This document shows, piece by piece, positions 36,503-46,714 of a DNA stretch of 64,000 nt. A model generated the notes under the pieces. The model was not told the DNA's origin and did no database searches. It saw only the letters and a program-made list of their open reading frames with translations. Numbering within the stretch: position 1 is the stretch's first letter; every line of letters begins with the position of its first letter. The stretch is from assembly GCF_001854605.1 (NCBI RefSeq), contig NZ_MKJU01000006.1, positions 124,001 through 188,000 on the forward strand. Reading direction: 5' to 3'. The stretch comes from Pseudoalteromonas amylolytica. GTDB taxonomy: Bacteria; Pseudomonadota; Gammaproteobacteria; Enterobacterales; Alteromonadaceae. The translations under genes and the position numbers were made by a program.

Positions 36503-39500
36503 TTATGGCATCATAAGTGGTGAACCAGCAGTCCATGGGCTGCCAGCCTCATTCATTGCTTTTTGCAGCGCAGGAATTGTTACCTGTTGCAATGTGCTAA
36601 TGCGCTTACTCACCCCATCAAGTCCTTCCAGAGCGTAGCTAAACTGCTCACGGTGTTGCTGTGTTGGGCCATAAGATGAGCTTGCTCCCGACATCGCATA
36701 GTTTAAGCGGCTGTCGATGTTGGCAGGTTTAGTGCCCATTCTATTGCGTGAAGCTAGACCGTATAGCTCGACATTGATCGCATGAAGTTCATTTTGAATA
36801 TCAGCATAGCGCTTTTCGAGCGCTGTAATGTTGCCCGGTGTGCGATCAAGTGCCGTACGAACTGCTTTCATGTTTTCTTTCATGGTGCTCAGTATGCTAC
36901 TGGCAGCAGTTGAGCGTCTTTGAGCTGCAACAATTTGTTGGCCAAACTCTAGTACATCTGCAAATGAAGCGCCCGGCAATGAGCCATTAAAAATAGGCTG
37001 TAGCTCAAACTCAACAGGTGTTGCTAATTGCGTCACTTGAGCGCCTACGCGCTGATAGAGTGTGGCGGTGTATTTACCTGGGGCTGCCATCAAGCCATCA
37101 CCTAGAGGGTGCCAAGGTGAGCGCTCCTCGCCCGTGATTGCGCTCGTATCGGCATAAGTCATATTCCAAGTAATACGGTGTAAACCTTTCTTGGTTTTTC
37201 CTGCAACTCGGTTAACAAACGCCCCAGAAGCATCCGTTATCTCAATATAAACGGCTGGCGCAGGCTCTTGATTTTCAGCTTCAATGGCGTCCCAGCTTGG
37301 ATATTTCGGATATTCTTTATCTTCTACCAGCTTCTTCTCTTGCTCTTGGCGCTGTTCTTTGGCCGTGAGCAAACTCTCTTTAAGGAAATAGGTCAAAGTC
37401 GCGCCGTGAGCTGGGTTTGGTGCGGCAAAACGATCGTCACCATCCGTTTCGCTGTGGTTGTCGTCTAAACGGAACCATTTGACTGGGCGGCTAGGGGCAA
37501 TCAGCAGCGCGTCCTTTTCCATAGCTTCTTCGTTTAGCTCACGAAGTGGCGCATAGTCATCTAGGATGTAGATACCACGGCCAAATGTGCCTGCCACTAA
37601 GTCGTTTTCACGACGCTGTATTTTCACGTCACGGGTTGAGATAGTGGGCATGCCACCGTCTAGTTCAAGCCACTTTTTACCGCCATCCACGGTGAAGAAA
37701 ATACCAAATTCAGTACCGATAAACAGCAAGTCTTTGTTGACGTGGTCTTGTACGATACGCCAAACGAGGTGCTTGTCTGGCAGGTCTTGGCTCAGCGAGG
37801 TCCACTTTTTGCCTAAGTTGGTCGATTTTATGAGGTAAGGTTTGAAATCCCCGTATTTATGGTTATCGAGCGCGACATAAACCGTATTTGGGTCGAATAA
37901 ATCGGCTCTAATATCATTAACGTATGCTGTTTCAGGCACACCTTTAACCTTTTTAAGGTCGATTTTTCGCCAGTTTTTACCGCCATCAGTGGTGACTTGA
38001 ATGAGACCATCATCGGTGCCAACCCAAAGGATGTTCTCATCAACTGGGCTTTCTGAGAAGTTTGCGATGGTGTGATACTCACTCATTGCATACAAGTCCC
38101 AACCCGCTTCTACCGACCAAGTGCGTCCCATCATCGGCATATGCATACGGTTACCGTTTTTAGTCAAATCACCTGAAATCGGTGTCCAGCTATCGCCACG
38201 GTCATCAGAGCGCCACACACGTTGAGAGGCATGATAAATACGTTTTGGATCATGACTTGAAACGTTGATAGGGGCATCCCAGTTGTAGCGTTCAGCAGGC
38301 TCACCAGGGCGAGGTTGAGGTTTAATATAAACGTTCTCACGTGTTTTTAAATCATGGCGCATTAGATTGCCTTGCTGCCATTGTGAGTACATTATGTTGG
38401 GGTTACCTGGCTCAACGGCGGGCTGATGGCCATCGCCACCAAGGGTTAAAAACCAATCTTTGTTTTTGATACCTTCGGAGCGGATGGTGCGAGAAGGGCC
38501 GCCTTGTGTTGAGTTATCTTGTGCACCAGCATAAACTCGGTAGAAAGGTTTACCATCATCCGGCGCCACTTTATAAAATTGAGTCAGTGGCAAGTTGGCC
38601 ATAAAACGCCAGTTTTTCATGCGGTCATGAGACATGTAAATACCACCGTCAGACCCTATCAGGACAAAATCTTTATCGGTCGGGTGGAAGGCAAAGGCAT
38701 GGTCGTCCACATGCTTACGTTTTGTGTTGATAGGTGTCCAAGTTTTACCACCATCATTAGAGACTTTACTGTAGTTACTGGCAATGTAGACACGGTCCAG
38801 CTGATGCTGATCAGCGAAAATTTCTTGATAGTAGTGAGGGCCGGTGCCGCCACCTACCTCGTCTGACAGTCTACTCCAGCTCGCGCCACGGTTTTCTGAG
38901 CGATAAAACCCACCTTTACGGTTATCTGTTTCAATGGTGGCGTAAATAATATCTGGGTTGATTGGCGAAATTGCCATACCTATTTTACCCATGTTACCTG
39001 TAGGCAGGCCTGTTTTAAGCTCAGTCCATGTTTGGCCACCATCTTCTGAGGTATGGATACCTGAACCTGGGCCCGTGCCCACATAAGCTGCCACTGTACG
39101 TTGGCGAGACCAAGTTGCGGCATAGAGCCTGTCCGGGTTGCGTGGGTCAACCAGTAGTGAGGTTACCCCGGTCCACTCATCTGCAGGCTTGAGTACTTGC
39201 TTCCAAGTTTCACCACCGTCTGTTGTTTTGTACAATCCACGTTCGCCGCCACTGGTCCACAGTGGCCCCTGCACGGCAGCCCATACAATGTTTGAGTTGC
39301 TAGGGTGAACGATGATATCGGAGATGCGTTCGGACTCTTTTAGGCCCATGTTCTGCCAAGTTTTACCACCGTCTACCGACTTATAAATACCGTCGCCAAA
39401 ACTAATATGACGACCACCGTTATTTTCACCCGTTCCTACCCAAATAATGTTGGAGTTGTTAGGGTCTATGGTGACATCACCGGTTGAGTAAACCGCTTGT

Positions 39501-39784
39501 TTATCGAAAACCGGTGTCCAAGTAGTTCCGGCATTGACAGTTTTCCAAATACCACCTGAGCCCACGGCGACAAACCAAGTCGAGGGGTTGTTTTGATCCA
39601 CTTCAATGTCAGCAATACGACCTGACATATAGGCGGGACCAATATTTCTCAGTGCCATCGCTTCAAAGGTTGTACTGCTAAATAGTGCCTTATTATCGGC
39701 GTCACCGGCCTTGTCTTTTGCGAGTATTGGTACAGAGGAAACCACAAAAGAAGCGGCGATTGCTGCTTTGAGTAGATTTTTCAT
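36503..39784 (-). CDS. Secreted BNR/sortilin-like beta-propeller protein
   Basis: A 1093-residue exported protein with a signal peptide (MKNLLKAAIAASFVVSSVPI, then LAK). Residues 40-750 carry about ten Asp-box (BNR) repeats such as SVDGGKTWQ, TTDGGETWK, SEDGGQTWT, SNDGGKTWT and TTDGGKNWR, typical of VPS10/sortilin and glycosidase-like propellers. A C-terminal region (750-1093) has beta-sandwich sequence (AVYIEITDASG, HRITWNMTY) then helices (about 960-1070). Close relatives are annotated as glycosyl hydrolases but no catalytic set can be confirmed here. The ATG at 39784 has GAGG upstream; TTG 39796 is less likely. Divergent from the TonB receptor. Confidence 0.82.
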   Translation of the reverse strand: MKNLLKAAIAASFVVSSVPILAKDKAGDADNKALFSSTTFEAMALRNIGPAYMSGRIADIEVDQNNPSTWFVAVGSGGIWKTVNAGTTWTPVFDKQAVYSTGDVTIDPNNSNIIWVGTGENNGGRHISFGDGIYKSVDGGKTWQNMGLKESERISDIIVHPSNSNIVWAAVQGPLWTSGGERGLYKTTDGGETWKQVLKPADEWTGVTSLLVDPRNPDRLYAATWSRQRTVAAYVGTGPGSGIHTSEDGGQTWTELKTGLPTGNMGKIGMAISPINPDIIYATIETDNRKGGFYRSENRGASWSRLSDEVGGGTGPHYYQEIFADQHQLDRVYIASNYSKVSNDGGKTWTPINTKRKHVDDHAFAFHPTDKDFVLIGSDGGIYMSHDRMKNWRFMANLPLTQFYKVAPDDGKPFYRVYAGAQDNSTQGGPSRTIRSEGIKNKDWFLTLGGDGHQPAVEPGNPNIMYSQWQQGNLMRHDLKTRENVYIKPQPRPGEPAERYNWDAPINVSSHDPKRIYHASQRVWRSDDRGDSWTPISGDLTKNGNRMHMPMMGRTWSVEAGWDLYAMSEYHTIANFSESPVDENILWVGTDDGLIQVTTDGGKNWRKIDLKKVKGVPETAYVNDIRADLFDPNTVYVALDNHKYGDFKPYLIKSTNLGKKWTSLSQDLPDKHLVWRIVQDHVNKDLLFIGTEFGIFFTVDGGKKWLELDGGMPTISTRDVKIQRRENDLVAGTFGRGIYILDDYAPLRELNEEAMEKDALLIAPSRPVKWFRLDDNHSETDGDDRFAAPNPAHGATLTYFLKESLLTAKEQRQEQEKKLVEDKEYPKYPSWDAIEAENQEPAPAVYIEITDASGAFVNRVAGKTKKGLHRITWNMTYADTSAITGEERSPWHPLGDGLMAAPGKYTATLYQRVGAQVTQLATPVEFELQPIFNGSLPGASFADVLEFGQQIVAAQRRSTAASSILSTMKENMKAVRTALDRTPGNITALEKRYADIQNELHAINVELYGLASRNRMGTKPANIDSRLNYAMSGASSSYGPTQQHREQFSYALEGLDGVSKRISTLQQVTIPALQKAMNEAGSPWTAGSPLMMP

Positions 39785-39961
39785 TTTATGCCTCAAGTAG
39801 GATTATTATTCTTCATGTTCGCTATCGACGTTAGTGTCAACATCAAGTTAATGCAAAAGAAAAGGGATGAAATGCAGGTTTCGCACGTTCGTCTTGAAGT
39901 TGTTACATTCATTACTTTTTTGTGTAAGCTGGCCGCAATTGTTAAACGCGCTATGGAGCGG

Positions 39962-41866
39962 ATGAACGCCCTCAAAGCCCAATGTATCGTTGTTATGGAT
40001 CTTAGATTTTTACTCATCAGCTTGCCCTGTTTACCCCTTTTTGCTAGTGCGAAAATGGTCGAAGAGCGTATCGAAGTGATAGAGCAGATCCCGCCATATC
40101 AGCGCTCATTGTCAAAAGTTTTACCACAGCAAAAGGTGCTTGATGAAACCCGTTTCAGTGCGGACGGTTTAGCTACACTTTTACAGCAGTCGCCGCTGGT
40201 GAGCCTCAATGGGCAAGGGGGCTTGTTTCAGACCATCAATATTCGTGGATTTGCCCGTTGGCGTATCCAGATGTTAGTTGAGGGAGTTCCGATATATACG
40301 GAGCGACGTGCAGGTACATCTGTCGAGTTTGTGCCACCTAGCTTTGTCGAGCAGGCGCATATTACTCAGGGGGCGGCGTCTACCCAGTTGGGTTCTGGTG
40401 CGATAGGAGGTGGCATTGATTTGTCACTGGCTTTTGCAAACCAGCCAGCGATTGAATATCGCCAAGGTTACCTTGCAGATTATCGGGAAGTTCAAGTAGA
40501 AGGCCTGGCAGACAATCATAATATGAGTTGGATGCTGAACCATCGCCATGCAAACAATAGTCGTGACGGAGATGGCGGCACAATTTTGGATGGATTTGAA
40601 CAACACAATATGCTTATTCGCCATCGCGCAGATTCAGGCCATGTGCGTGAAAGCTTATTGTTATATTCATCGGCAAATAACATCGCAAAAGCCAGTGCAG
40701 ATGAAGTGACCAAGCGTTCGACTATTTATCCAAGCAATGATCACATACTGGCAAAGCTGCAGCTTGATTGGTTGAATATGAGTGTGTACTTGCATGACAG
40801 CAAACTACAAACCGTTGTGAAGCGGCCAACCAAGCGGGTGAATATGGTGGCAAACGACTCACTTGACATGGGGGTACAGCTCAATGAGGAGTTTCGTCAT
40901 CACGACTATTTGTTCAATTGGCGTGCGGGGATAGATGCAAGAACTGGGGTTAAAGCCTCAGAACGAGAAACAGCACACGCCAGTGATCTCACGTTTGAGC
41001 AGTTGGTTTTGGATGCTCAGCAATTTGAGGCATACCTGGCCACAGAGTTTAGTAACGAGTTGCGTTATGGTAGCTTGGCTGGTGGCGTGAGAATGGCGCA
41101 GCAACGCCAGCGTGACACACGCTCCAAGCACACGAGTCAAGACACAAACTTGAGCGCATTTATAGGCTATATACATCAGCTCAATGACCATTGGCAGTGG
41201 GCGGGGTATCTGAGTCAAGCTTATCGAGTGCCGAGTTTAACAGAGCGATACTTTCATGGCTCTACCCCCAGAGGGACAGTAATGGGGGCGACTGATTTGG
41301 CAACCGAAAAGTCGTTCAATACCGAGACTAGTCTAAGCTTTCAAGGAGATGCGCTAGAGATGTCTATTGGCGTGTTTCAACAAAACATTGACGACTATAT
41401 TGAACGTTTGAGAATTGCAGAAGATCTGTTGGCTTATCGTAATGTGAGTAGCGCAATCGTCCATGGCGTTAATTATCAAGGGCAGTATGAGTTTGATCAC
41501 ATCGACTTGCATTGGACACTGAGCTTCTCAGGACAATGGTTAGATGGCGAAAACCAGCAAGGTATGCGCATCGCTGATATATCACCCGCTCAACATCGCA
41601 TTGCTATTTCTGCCTATGGTAAGTACGGTCAGGGCTTTATTGCTTTGACACATAGACAGTCGAGTGAAGAATCGGCTGAGGGGGAGTTACCCCGCGATGC
41701 AGTATCAATTTTGGATGCGGGATATGACTATCAAGTACATGATAATCTCACGCTTGCGCTGCATGTGACAAACCTGACGAACCGCTTATATGTCACCTCT
41801 CGCGATGATCTTGCTCCGTTTGCAAAAGGTCGAGACATACATTTGACGATGAGAATGACTTTCTAG
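39962..41866 (+). CDS. TonB-dependent outer-membrane receptor
   Basis: A receptor of about 634 residues that imports a bound ligand across the outer membrane using TonB. A signal peptide (LRFLLISLPCLPLFASA), a TonB-box-like ERIEVIE, a plug domain (NIRGFARWRIQMLVEG, then ITQGAASTQLGSGAIGGG), and a C-terminal barrel ending in VTNLTNRLYVTSRDDL and a final aromatic MRMTF are visible. Candidate starts are 39962 (with GGAG) and 39995 (MDLRFLL); the frame is open further up to 39788 without support. The PepSY protein downstream hints at a metal or siderophore ligand; I saw no Fur box upstream, and ligand identity is unknown. Confidence 0.87.
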   Translation: MNALKAQCIVVMDLRFLLISLPCLPLFASAKMVEERIEVIEQIPPYQRSLSKVLPQQKVLDETRFSADGLATLLQQSPLVSLNGQGGLFQTINIRGFARWRIQMLVEGVPIYTERRAGTSVEFVPPSFVEQAHITQGAASTQLGSGAIGGGIDLSLAFANQPAIEYRQGYLADYREVQVEGLADNHNMSWMLNHRHANNSRDGDGGTILDGFEQHNMLIRHRADSGHVRESLLLYSSANNIAKASADEVTKRSTIYPSNDHILAKLQLDWLNMSVYLHDSKLQTVVKRPTKRVNMVANDSLDMGVQLNEEFRHHDYLFNWRAGIDARTGVKASERETAHASDLTFEQLVLDAQQFEAYLATEFSNELRYGSLAGGVRMAQQRQRDTRSKHTSQDTNLSAFIGYIHQLNDHWQWAGYLSQAYRVPSLTERYFHGSTPRGTVMGATDLATEKSFNTETSLSFQGDALEMSIGVFQQNIDDYIERLRIAEDLLAYRNVSSAIVHGVNYQGQYEFDHIDLHWTLSFSGQWLDGENQQGMRIADISPAQHRIAISAYGKYGQGFIALTHRQSSEESAEGELPRDAVSILDAGYDYQVHDNLTLALHVTNLTNRLYVTSRDDLAPFAKGRDIHLTMRMTF

Positions 41867-41949
41867 TGGGTGAGTCTATGCTCAAGTCAACTGGTGTGTG
41901 ATGCGTGCCCAAATATTGTATTAGCCCATTTTTGAAGTTGGAGTGAGTT

Positions 41950-42483
41950 GTGTTGAGTAAATTGAGGCAGTTTAGCCGCCATGTACATTTGTGGTTGGCC
42001 CTAATGATCTTAGTCCCTTGCGTTATCGTCATTGGTAGCGGCCTCCTATTACAAGTTAAAAAACAGTTTGAATGGGTGCAACCGGCAACGCAAAAAGGTC
42101 AAACGGGTAGCCCAAGCATTCATTTTGAGCAGATTTTACACGTTGCAAAGTCAATCCCTGAATTAGAAGTGTCTAGTTGGCAACAGATTGACCGACTTGA
42201 TGTAAGACCAAACAAGGGAGTAATTAAGCTCGTTGCGGCGAATAGTTGGGAGGCTCAGATAGATGCGCAATCGGGAGCGGTTTTACAGATTGCTTATCGG
42301 CGCTCAGATACCATTGAAGCTATCCACGACGGTAGTTGGTTTGCCGAATGGGCAAAGCTTTGGCTGTTTCTACCCGCAGCGATTTTGTTATTTTTTATGT
42401 GGTGTAGTGGTAGTGTTTTGCTATATACCACACTAAAAAGTAAGTTCAAGAAGCGTCAACTAAGACGCACTAGAGAGCAGTAA
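41950..42483 (+). CDS. PepSY-associated membrane protein
   Basis: A 177-residue protein of the PepSY_TM kind, often next to TonB receptors for iron complexes. An N-terminal helix (about 15-35, LWLALMILVPCVIVIGSGLL) leads to a periplasmic PepSY-like domain with LDVRPNKGVIKLVA and WEAQIDAQSGAVLQI, then a second helix (LFLPAAILLFFMWCSGSVLL) and a very basic C-terminus (KSKFKKRQLRRTREQ). The start is GTG. The gene probably serves with the receptor 83 nt upstream. Confidence 0.8.
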   Translation: MLSKLRQFSRHVHLWLALMILVPCVIVIGSGLLLQVKKQFEWVQPATQKGQTGSPSIHFEQILHVAKSIPELEVSSWQQIDRLDVRPNKGVIKLVAANSWEAQIDAQSGAVLQIAYRRSDTIEAIHDGSWFAEWAKLWLFLPAAILLFFMWCSGSVLLYTTLKSKFKKRQLRRTREQ

Positions 42484-42504
42484 ATAGCACCATACACTTA
42501 TGCG

Positions 42505-42531
42505 CCTACCCCACCAACCAGGTGGAATAGG
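42505..42531 (+). terminator. Weak hairpin after the PepSY gene
   Basis: CCTA-cc-CCACC - aacca - GGTGG-aa-TAGG, 22 nt after the PepSY stop and before the convergent aztD-like gene. No T-run is visible. Confidence 0.35.
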
Positions 42532-42570
42532 CTGGCATCAGCTTGATTGGTTATTTTATGGTTGGTGTCT

Positions 42571-43931
42571 CTAGTGATGCTTTTGTGTAGTTTCAGCAAT
42601 GCCTAACCATGTAATTGCGCTAGGCGCAAAGCTCAGTTCGATATCTGAGGTGATGGTCATGCTTTGTAGGTCAATCTGAACTACATGTTGTGCAATCGGG
42701 TCGCAAACATACACGTAGAGGCCATTTTGCGCGACCGTCATGCTGAACTTCATGCCGTCAGGCATCGCTGTAACATCTTGCTCTGAAATATCTAACTGAG
42801 AGTGTAATTCCCAGTGTATATGGCTGTCATGTTCATGGGGGCTAAGAACATTTAAGACGCCTTGTTCATCAAGTACCAGAAAATGTTCGCCTTGGTGTGA
42901 AAAGCTGTAAGCAACAGGATTGGCCGTAGGTTGCCATTCCAGTGTTTCCATTTCGTTATTATGCGGGTTAACACTGACTAAAATGGCAGGACCGCCACCG
43001 TGACTCGAAGCAATACCAATGAAGGCCTCACTTGCTTCATGTCCATATAAAGCGCCAATGCGTAGCTCACCCAGTTCATCAATATTTGCTATTTTATCAG
43101 CCTCATACTGATCACCATGCTGGTGGGCTATCAACACGCCATCACTACAACCAAAAGCCACAAAGTCATGGTTTTGCGCTGCGCCGTGTAAGTTCGGGCA
43201 GGTAACTTCTAGTAGTTGTTTCAACTCGTACGTACCTTCGTGACGGTGGTATACGCCGACCTGATCGGGCAGAATTTTATTTGCTGACGTGCTTGTGAAT
43301 CGTCGCGACGCACTGATGCAAGTAAGTGTTCACCTCGTGGTTCAGCCACGCCATGCATGTTAATATCGTAATTTATCGTTGCTAATTCAGCGCTCTCATT
43401 GGTGATATCAATGTCAGTGGCAACCTGTACTGATGCGGGCGTGCCTTGTTCGGCATTACCGTCATAAAAGATGGCCATTTGTCCATCGTGTTTTACAAGG
43501 TGAGTTGGCGCACTGCCTGTTAATTCATAAGCACTCATCAGCGGCGTTTGTGCATAATCGTGTTGATGCGCTACATGATCTTCACGCCACAGACCCCCGT
43601 CAATAAAACCTACGTAATTTTGATTGCGGCTATTAATGACCGCATAGCGATAGCTTGGGGAAGCTGTGAGTGTATTTGAGCTATGCGTCAGTGCAAAACT
43701 TTCCAGTAAATTACCATTGTCTAAATCAAAGATACTCAGATCTGCGCTTTGGCTTGAGAGGATAGCTAATCGGCCCATTGACTCTATGGCATAATCACTA
43801 TCGTTGTTACTCTCACTGGGTACTTCAACAGACTCCTTTTTAACTATTGTGGTTTTTACATCGCCACAGCCTGACAATATTACCGTTACCACCGCCGCAC
43901 CCAGTAGGTTCACTTGGAAAAGTTTGTGCAT
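42571..43931 (-). pseudogene. AztD-like zinc chaperone, broken by a -1 frameshift
   Basis: Two frames read as one 453-residue protein if a base is restored near 43296-43298. Frame 1 starts at ATG 43931, with lipobox LSGCG and a periplasmic propeller-like sequence, and runs into unrelated residues after RRDDS to a stop at 43221. The second frame continues without stop as TSTSANKILPDQVGVYHRHE, then TCPNLHGAAQNHDFVAFGC, to 42571. His-rich stretches (VAHQHD, YHRHEG, HEHDSHIHWELH) fit a zinc protein, and the pattern resembles AztD, a periplasmic zinc chaperone; the match is from memory. Zur-like boxes upstream agree. It is either a true recent pseudogene or a base missing in the assembly. Confidence 0.65.
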
Positions 43932-43943
43932 TTAATATCTCTT

Positions 43944-43986
43944 GAAATGTTATATCATATCAATTTGTAAGATGTTATACTGTATC
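43944..43986 (-). promoter_or_regulatory. Two tandem Zur-like boxes
   Basis: GAAATGTTATATCATATC at 43944-43961 is close to the gammaproteobacterial Zur operator (GAAATGTTATAATATAAC-like palindrome). A second copy, GATGTTATACTGTATC at 43971-43986, shares ATGTTATA and TATCAATT with the first (16 of 20 positions) at an offset of 25 bp. They lie 13-55 bp upstream of the AztD-like start, where a zinc-dependent repressor would act. Confidence 0.62.
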
Positions 43987-44113
43987 AATTAAAACTTCAA
44001 TGAATTGTTTTTTATAGAAAGTTACGGCAACGGTGTATGTCAATAGGCGAAGATTTAGTTGGTTGATTGCTCGTTGTGTAGCTAGGTGAATTTAAATGCG
44101 GCTTATTAAAAAG

Positions 44114-44147
44114 GCATATTAAACTCAGGAATATGAGTTTAATATGC
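44114..44147 (-). terminator. Intrinsic terminator of the chitinase gene
   Basis: GCATATTAAACTC - aggaatat - GAGTTTAATATGC, a perfect 13-bp stem. On the minus strand it is followed by CCTTTTT. It lies 24 nt past the chitinase stop. Confidence 0.9.
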
Positions 44148-44170
44148 GCGTGTATGATTTTATGAGCAGC

Positions 44171-46714
44171 TTAGTGTTCTTGATTTAGCTGATCTAGTTT
44201 GTCGCCAATGGGTTTCGAGAAATTATAGCCATCGTATTTATCCCAGTTGATGGACCACGTCATCACCCCTCCAAAATTAGGGTACAACTTGCTCGGAACA
44301 ATACTCGAACAGCTCACACCCTTGATTAAACAGTCTAATGCCGCGGTGATATTACCTATCGGCGCTTGACCGGAATTGGCTGATTGAGGGCCAGAGGGCA
44401 AACCAATTGCAACCTGATCATCGCGAAGTGGCATAAACTGAGTGCCATCGGCCAATTCAAAGCCCTCAATGAGCATCTTGGCATGTGCAACCATCATATT
44501 GATTGAGCCCTCAGGCGCGCTGCCAGGCTCGTAAGGGTTGGGCAAACCACCATTGTTGTATAGCTGTACATGCAATAGATCTAGCGTATCGCGCAGTTCA
44601 TTGATAAGGGGAATATAAGCGCCCCAAATACCCGTGTAGGCAATCATGCCGCCATGCACATAGGGATGCTCAGGTGCCATGGTCAGTACCATATCGCCAC
44701 CAACATTTTGCTCAATTTGCTTTAAAGCTCTGGGTAAACGGGCCTGAATTTGCGAGCCATGTACTAGGTTTGAACCACTTTCCAAGTCGATGTCTAAGCC
44801 ATCAAAACCCCATTCGTTGATGATGTCGGTGAGACTGGCAACAAAGTTTGCTTCATCACTGTCGGTATTGAGTGTAATGGTCCCCTCTGCGCCACCCAAA
44901 CTTAACACAAACACTTTACCTTGCGCTTGCAGATTACGCATATCTTGTTTGAATTGCACAGGGTCAATTGGTGGGCAATTTGAATGAATGTCTTTTTCAA
45001 ACAAGTTGAAATGAACAGTACCATTTGAATTTCGATCATTATCGGCAAAGGCAATATCTATGATATCCCATGCATCCGACATTTGGTTTAGCGGTATTGG
45101 GCAACCTGCTGGATTCACAAAGTTGTGCCAGTAGCCAATCAGCTTATGTGTTTTGCCAAGCGGTTTGTCTATGACCTTTACGCTGACACCATTACTGCTT
45201 GCTTCATTGCCTTGATTGTCTTTGGCAACTGCGACGATGGTTTTAGTGCCTAAGCTGGCAGGGGTGTAAGGGGCCGAGTAGGGCGCAGTGGTATCTGTTG
45301 CCACAACCACACCATCCACCGAGAAACTAACTTGAGTTACCTCGCCAACTAAAGCCGCGGCACTGGCTTTGAGTTGCACTGAGTTACCCAAAGTTATTTG
45401 TGTGCCAGCTGTGGGGGCCGTGATACTGACAACCAACGGCTTATCAGTCACATTGACCACTTGTTCACTTATGCCTTGGTGGCCTTCATTATCGGTCGCA
45501 ATCGCTTTAAGTGATACCGCGCCCAATGGCTGAGCTTGCCAGTTCACGCTGTACGGGGCTTGGGTCAGGTTGGCTAGCAATGTATTGTTTGCATAAACAT
45601 CAACCTGTGCGACTTGCCCATCTGCATCATTGGCAGTCACGTTGATTTCATATTGATTGCCCTGTAAGAGCGTACTGTTTGGTGCTGGCGTTACAAAACT
45701 AACGTCAGGCTTGATGGCACAGATACCTTGATCAGTCCACGCTTCCTGCCAGTGCTGCCCCACGCCGGGTTCGTATGCCCACAATGCTGTTGAGCTGCAC
45801 CACGGGCCGACATCACAGTGGTATTTGTGGTTGTTATGAGAAACAACATCACCCGCAGCATAGGGTCCACCTGCTTGATAAGCTGGGATGTTTGCACAGC
45901 CGCCCGAGCTTGGGTCGGTTACCGCTACAGTTACTTGGGCGCTTGCTGTTGCAGCTAAATCATCAGTGGCAACGACTTTAATTTGCTGCTCACCAACGCT
46001 TGCTACCCAGTTATACTCGTAAGGTGCGTTGCTATCAGTTGCCAGTAAGGTGTTATTTAACCAAAAGCTAACGTCCTTGATTTGTCCATCTTTATCCTGT
46101 GCATCCGCACTGATCTTGATGGTTTCACCGGTTTTATATTGGCTGTTGTGGGCAGGGCTCAATAACTCGATGGTAGGTGGCAGGTTGGGCATACCATCTC
46201 GCACAAGCAGTGTGGCGATGTTACTCTTTTTGGTGGTACCCTGATCGTCCGTTGCCGTTGCACTTATTTGATACTCCCCCAAAACGCTCTGCCAGTTGAC
46301 TTGATATGGTTCATCACGGTCTATGCCAATGGACTGGTCGTTAACAAAGAACTCGACTTGTACCACTTGTCCATCGTTGTCGCTTGCCTGTGCGCTGAAA
46401 ACAGCGCTGTCATTTACTGGCAAAACAGTACCATCAGCAGGGCTGGTAAGGGTAATGTTTGGTGTTTGATTGCCGCCACATTGACCCAGTGATTTCCAAA
46501 CCGAGTAGGGGGCAGAATTGTTGACGGGCGACTCACCAGTGGTCCACCACTGTGCTTCAAAAGCACTATTTTGCTGTGTGACCAGATCGCCCTTTACATA
46601 GATTTCACTCGTATTCCAAGCTGATAGACCTGTACAGTCATAAGCGAATGCATGCATTGGTAAGGCGGATAGCCCTAGCAATGCTGACAGCACTTTTCTT
46701 TTGTTTAGGTTCAT
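44171..46714 (-). CDS. Secreted multi-domain GH18 chitinase
   Basis: An 847-residue secreted enzyme that should cleave chitin. Order of parts: signal peptide (1-24), a CBM5/12-type chitin-binding module (about 26-80, WNTSEIYVKGDLVTQQN, with AQWWT), two Ig-like modules (85-268), a second chitin-binding module (about 275-333, YQAGGPYAAGDVVSHNN), two more Ig-like modules (337-518), and a GH18 catalytic domain (522-847) with the signature DGLDIDLE (DxxDxDxE, catalytic Glu last). The four Ig-like modules have DGQV(V/A)QV-type cores and look like internal duplications. RBS AAGGAAAC. Divergent from the rhlE-type helicase. Confidence 0.93.
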   Translation of the reverse strand: MNLNKRKVLSALLGLSALPMHAFAYDCTGLSAWNTSEIYVKGDLVTQQNSAFEAQWWTTGESPVNNSAPYSVWKSLGQCGGNQTPNITLTSPADGTVLPVNDSAVFSAQASDNDGQVVQVEFFVNDQSIGIDRDEPYQVNWQSVLGEYQISATATDDQGTTKKSNIATLLVRDGMPNLPPTIELLSPAHNSQYKTGETIKISADAQDKDGQIKDVSFWLNNTLLATDSNAPYEYNWVASVGEQQIKVVATDDLAATASAQVTVAVTDPSSGGCANIPAYQAGGPYAAGDVVSHNNHKYHCDVGPWCSSTALWAYEPGVGQHWQEAWTDQGICAIKPDVSFVTPAPNSTLLQGNQYEINVTANDADGQVAQVDVYANNTLLANLTQAPYSVNWQAQPLGAVSLKAIATDNEGHQGISEQVVNVTDKPLVVSITAPTAGTQITLGNSVQLKASAAALVGEVTQVSFSVDGVVVATDTTAPYSAPYTPASLGTKTIVAVAKDNQGNEASSNGVSVKVIDKPLGKTHKLIGYWHNFVNPAGCPIPLNQMSDAWDIIDIAFADNDRNSNGTVHFNLFEKDIHSNCPPIDPVQFKQDMRNLQAQGKVFVLSLGGAEGTITLNTDSDEANFVASLTDIINEWGFDGLDIDLESGSNLVHGSQIQARLPRALKQIEQNVGGDMVLTMAPEHPYVHGGMIAYTGIWGAYIPLINELRDTLDLLHVQLYNNGGLPNPYEPGSAPEGSINMMVAHAKMLIEGFELADGTQFMPLRDDQVAIGLPSGPQSANSGQAPIGNITAALDCLIKGVSCSSIVPSKLYPNFGGVMTWSINWDKYDGYNFSKPIGDKLDQLNQEH

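Noticed and set aside
39788..39961. N-terminal extension of the TonB receptor
   Set aside because: The signal peptide lies after residue 70 of that frame, and the extension occupies the divergent promoter region.
42571..43931. Two separate genes rather than one frameshifted gene
   Set aside because: The second frame has no ribosome site or sensible start, and its upstream in-frame residues continue the first protein exactly at RRDDS.
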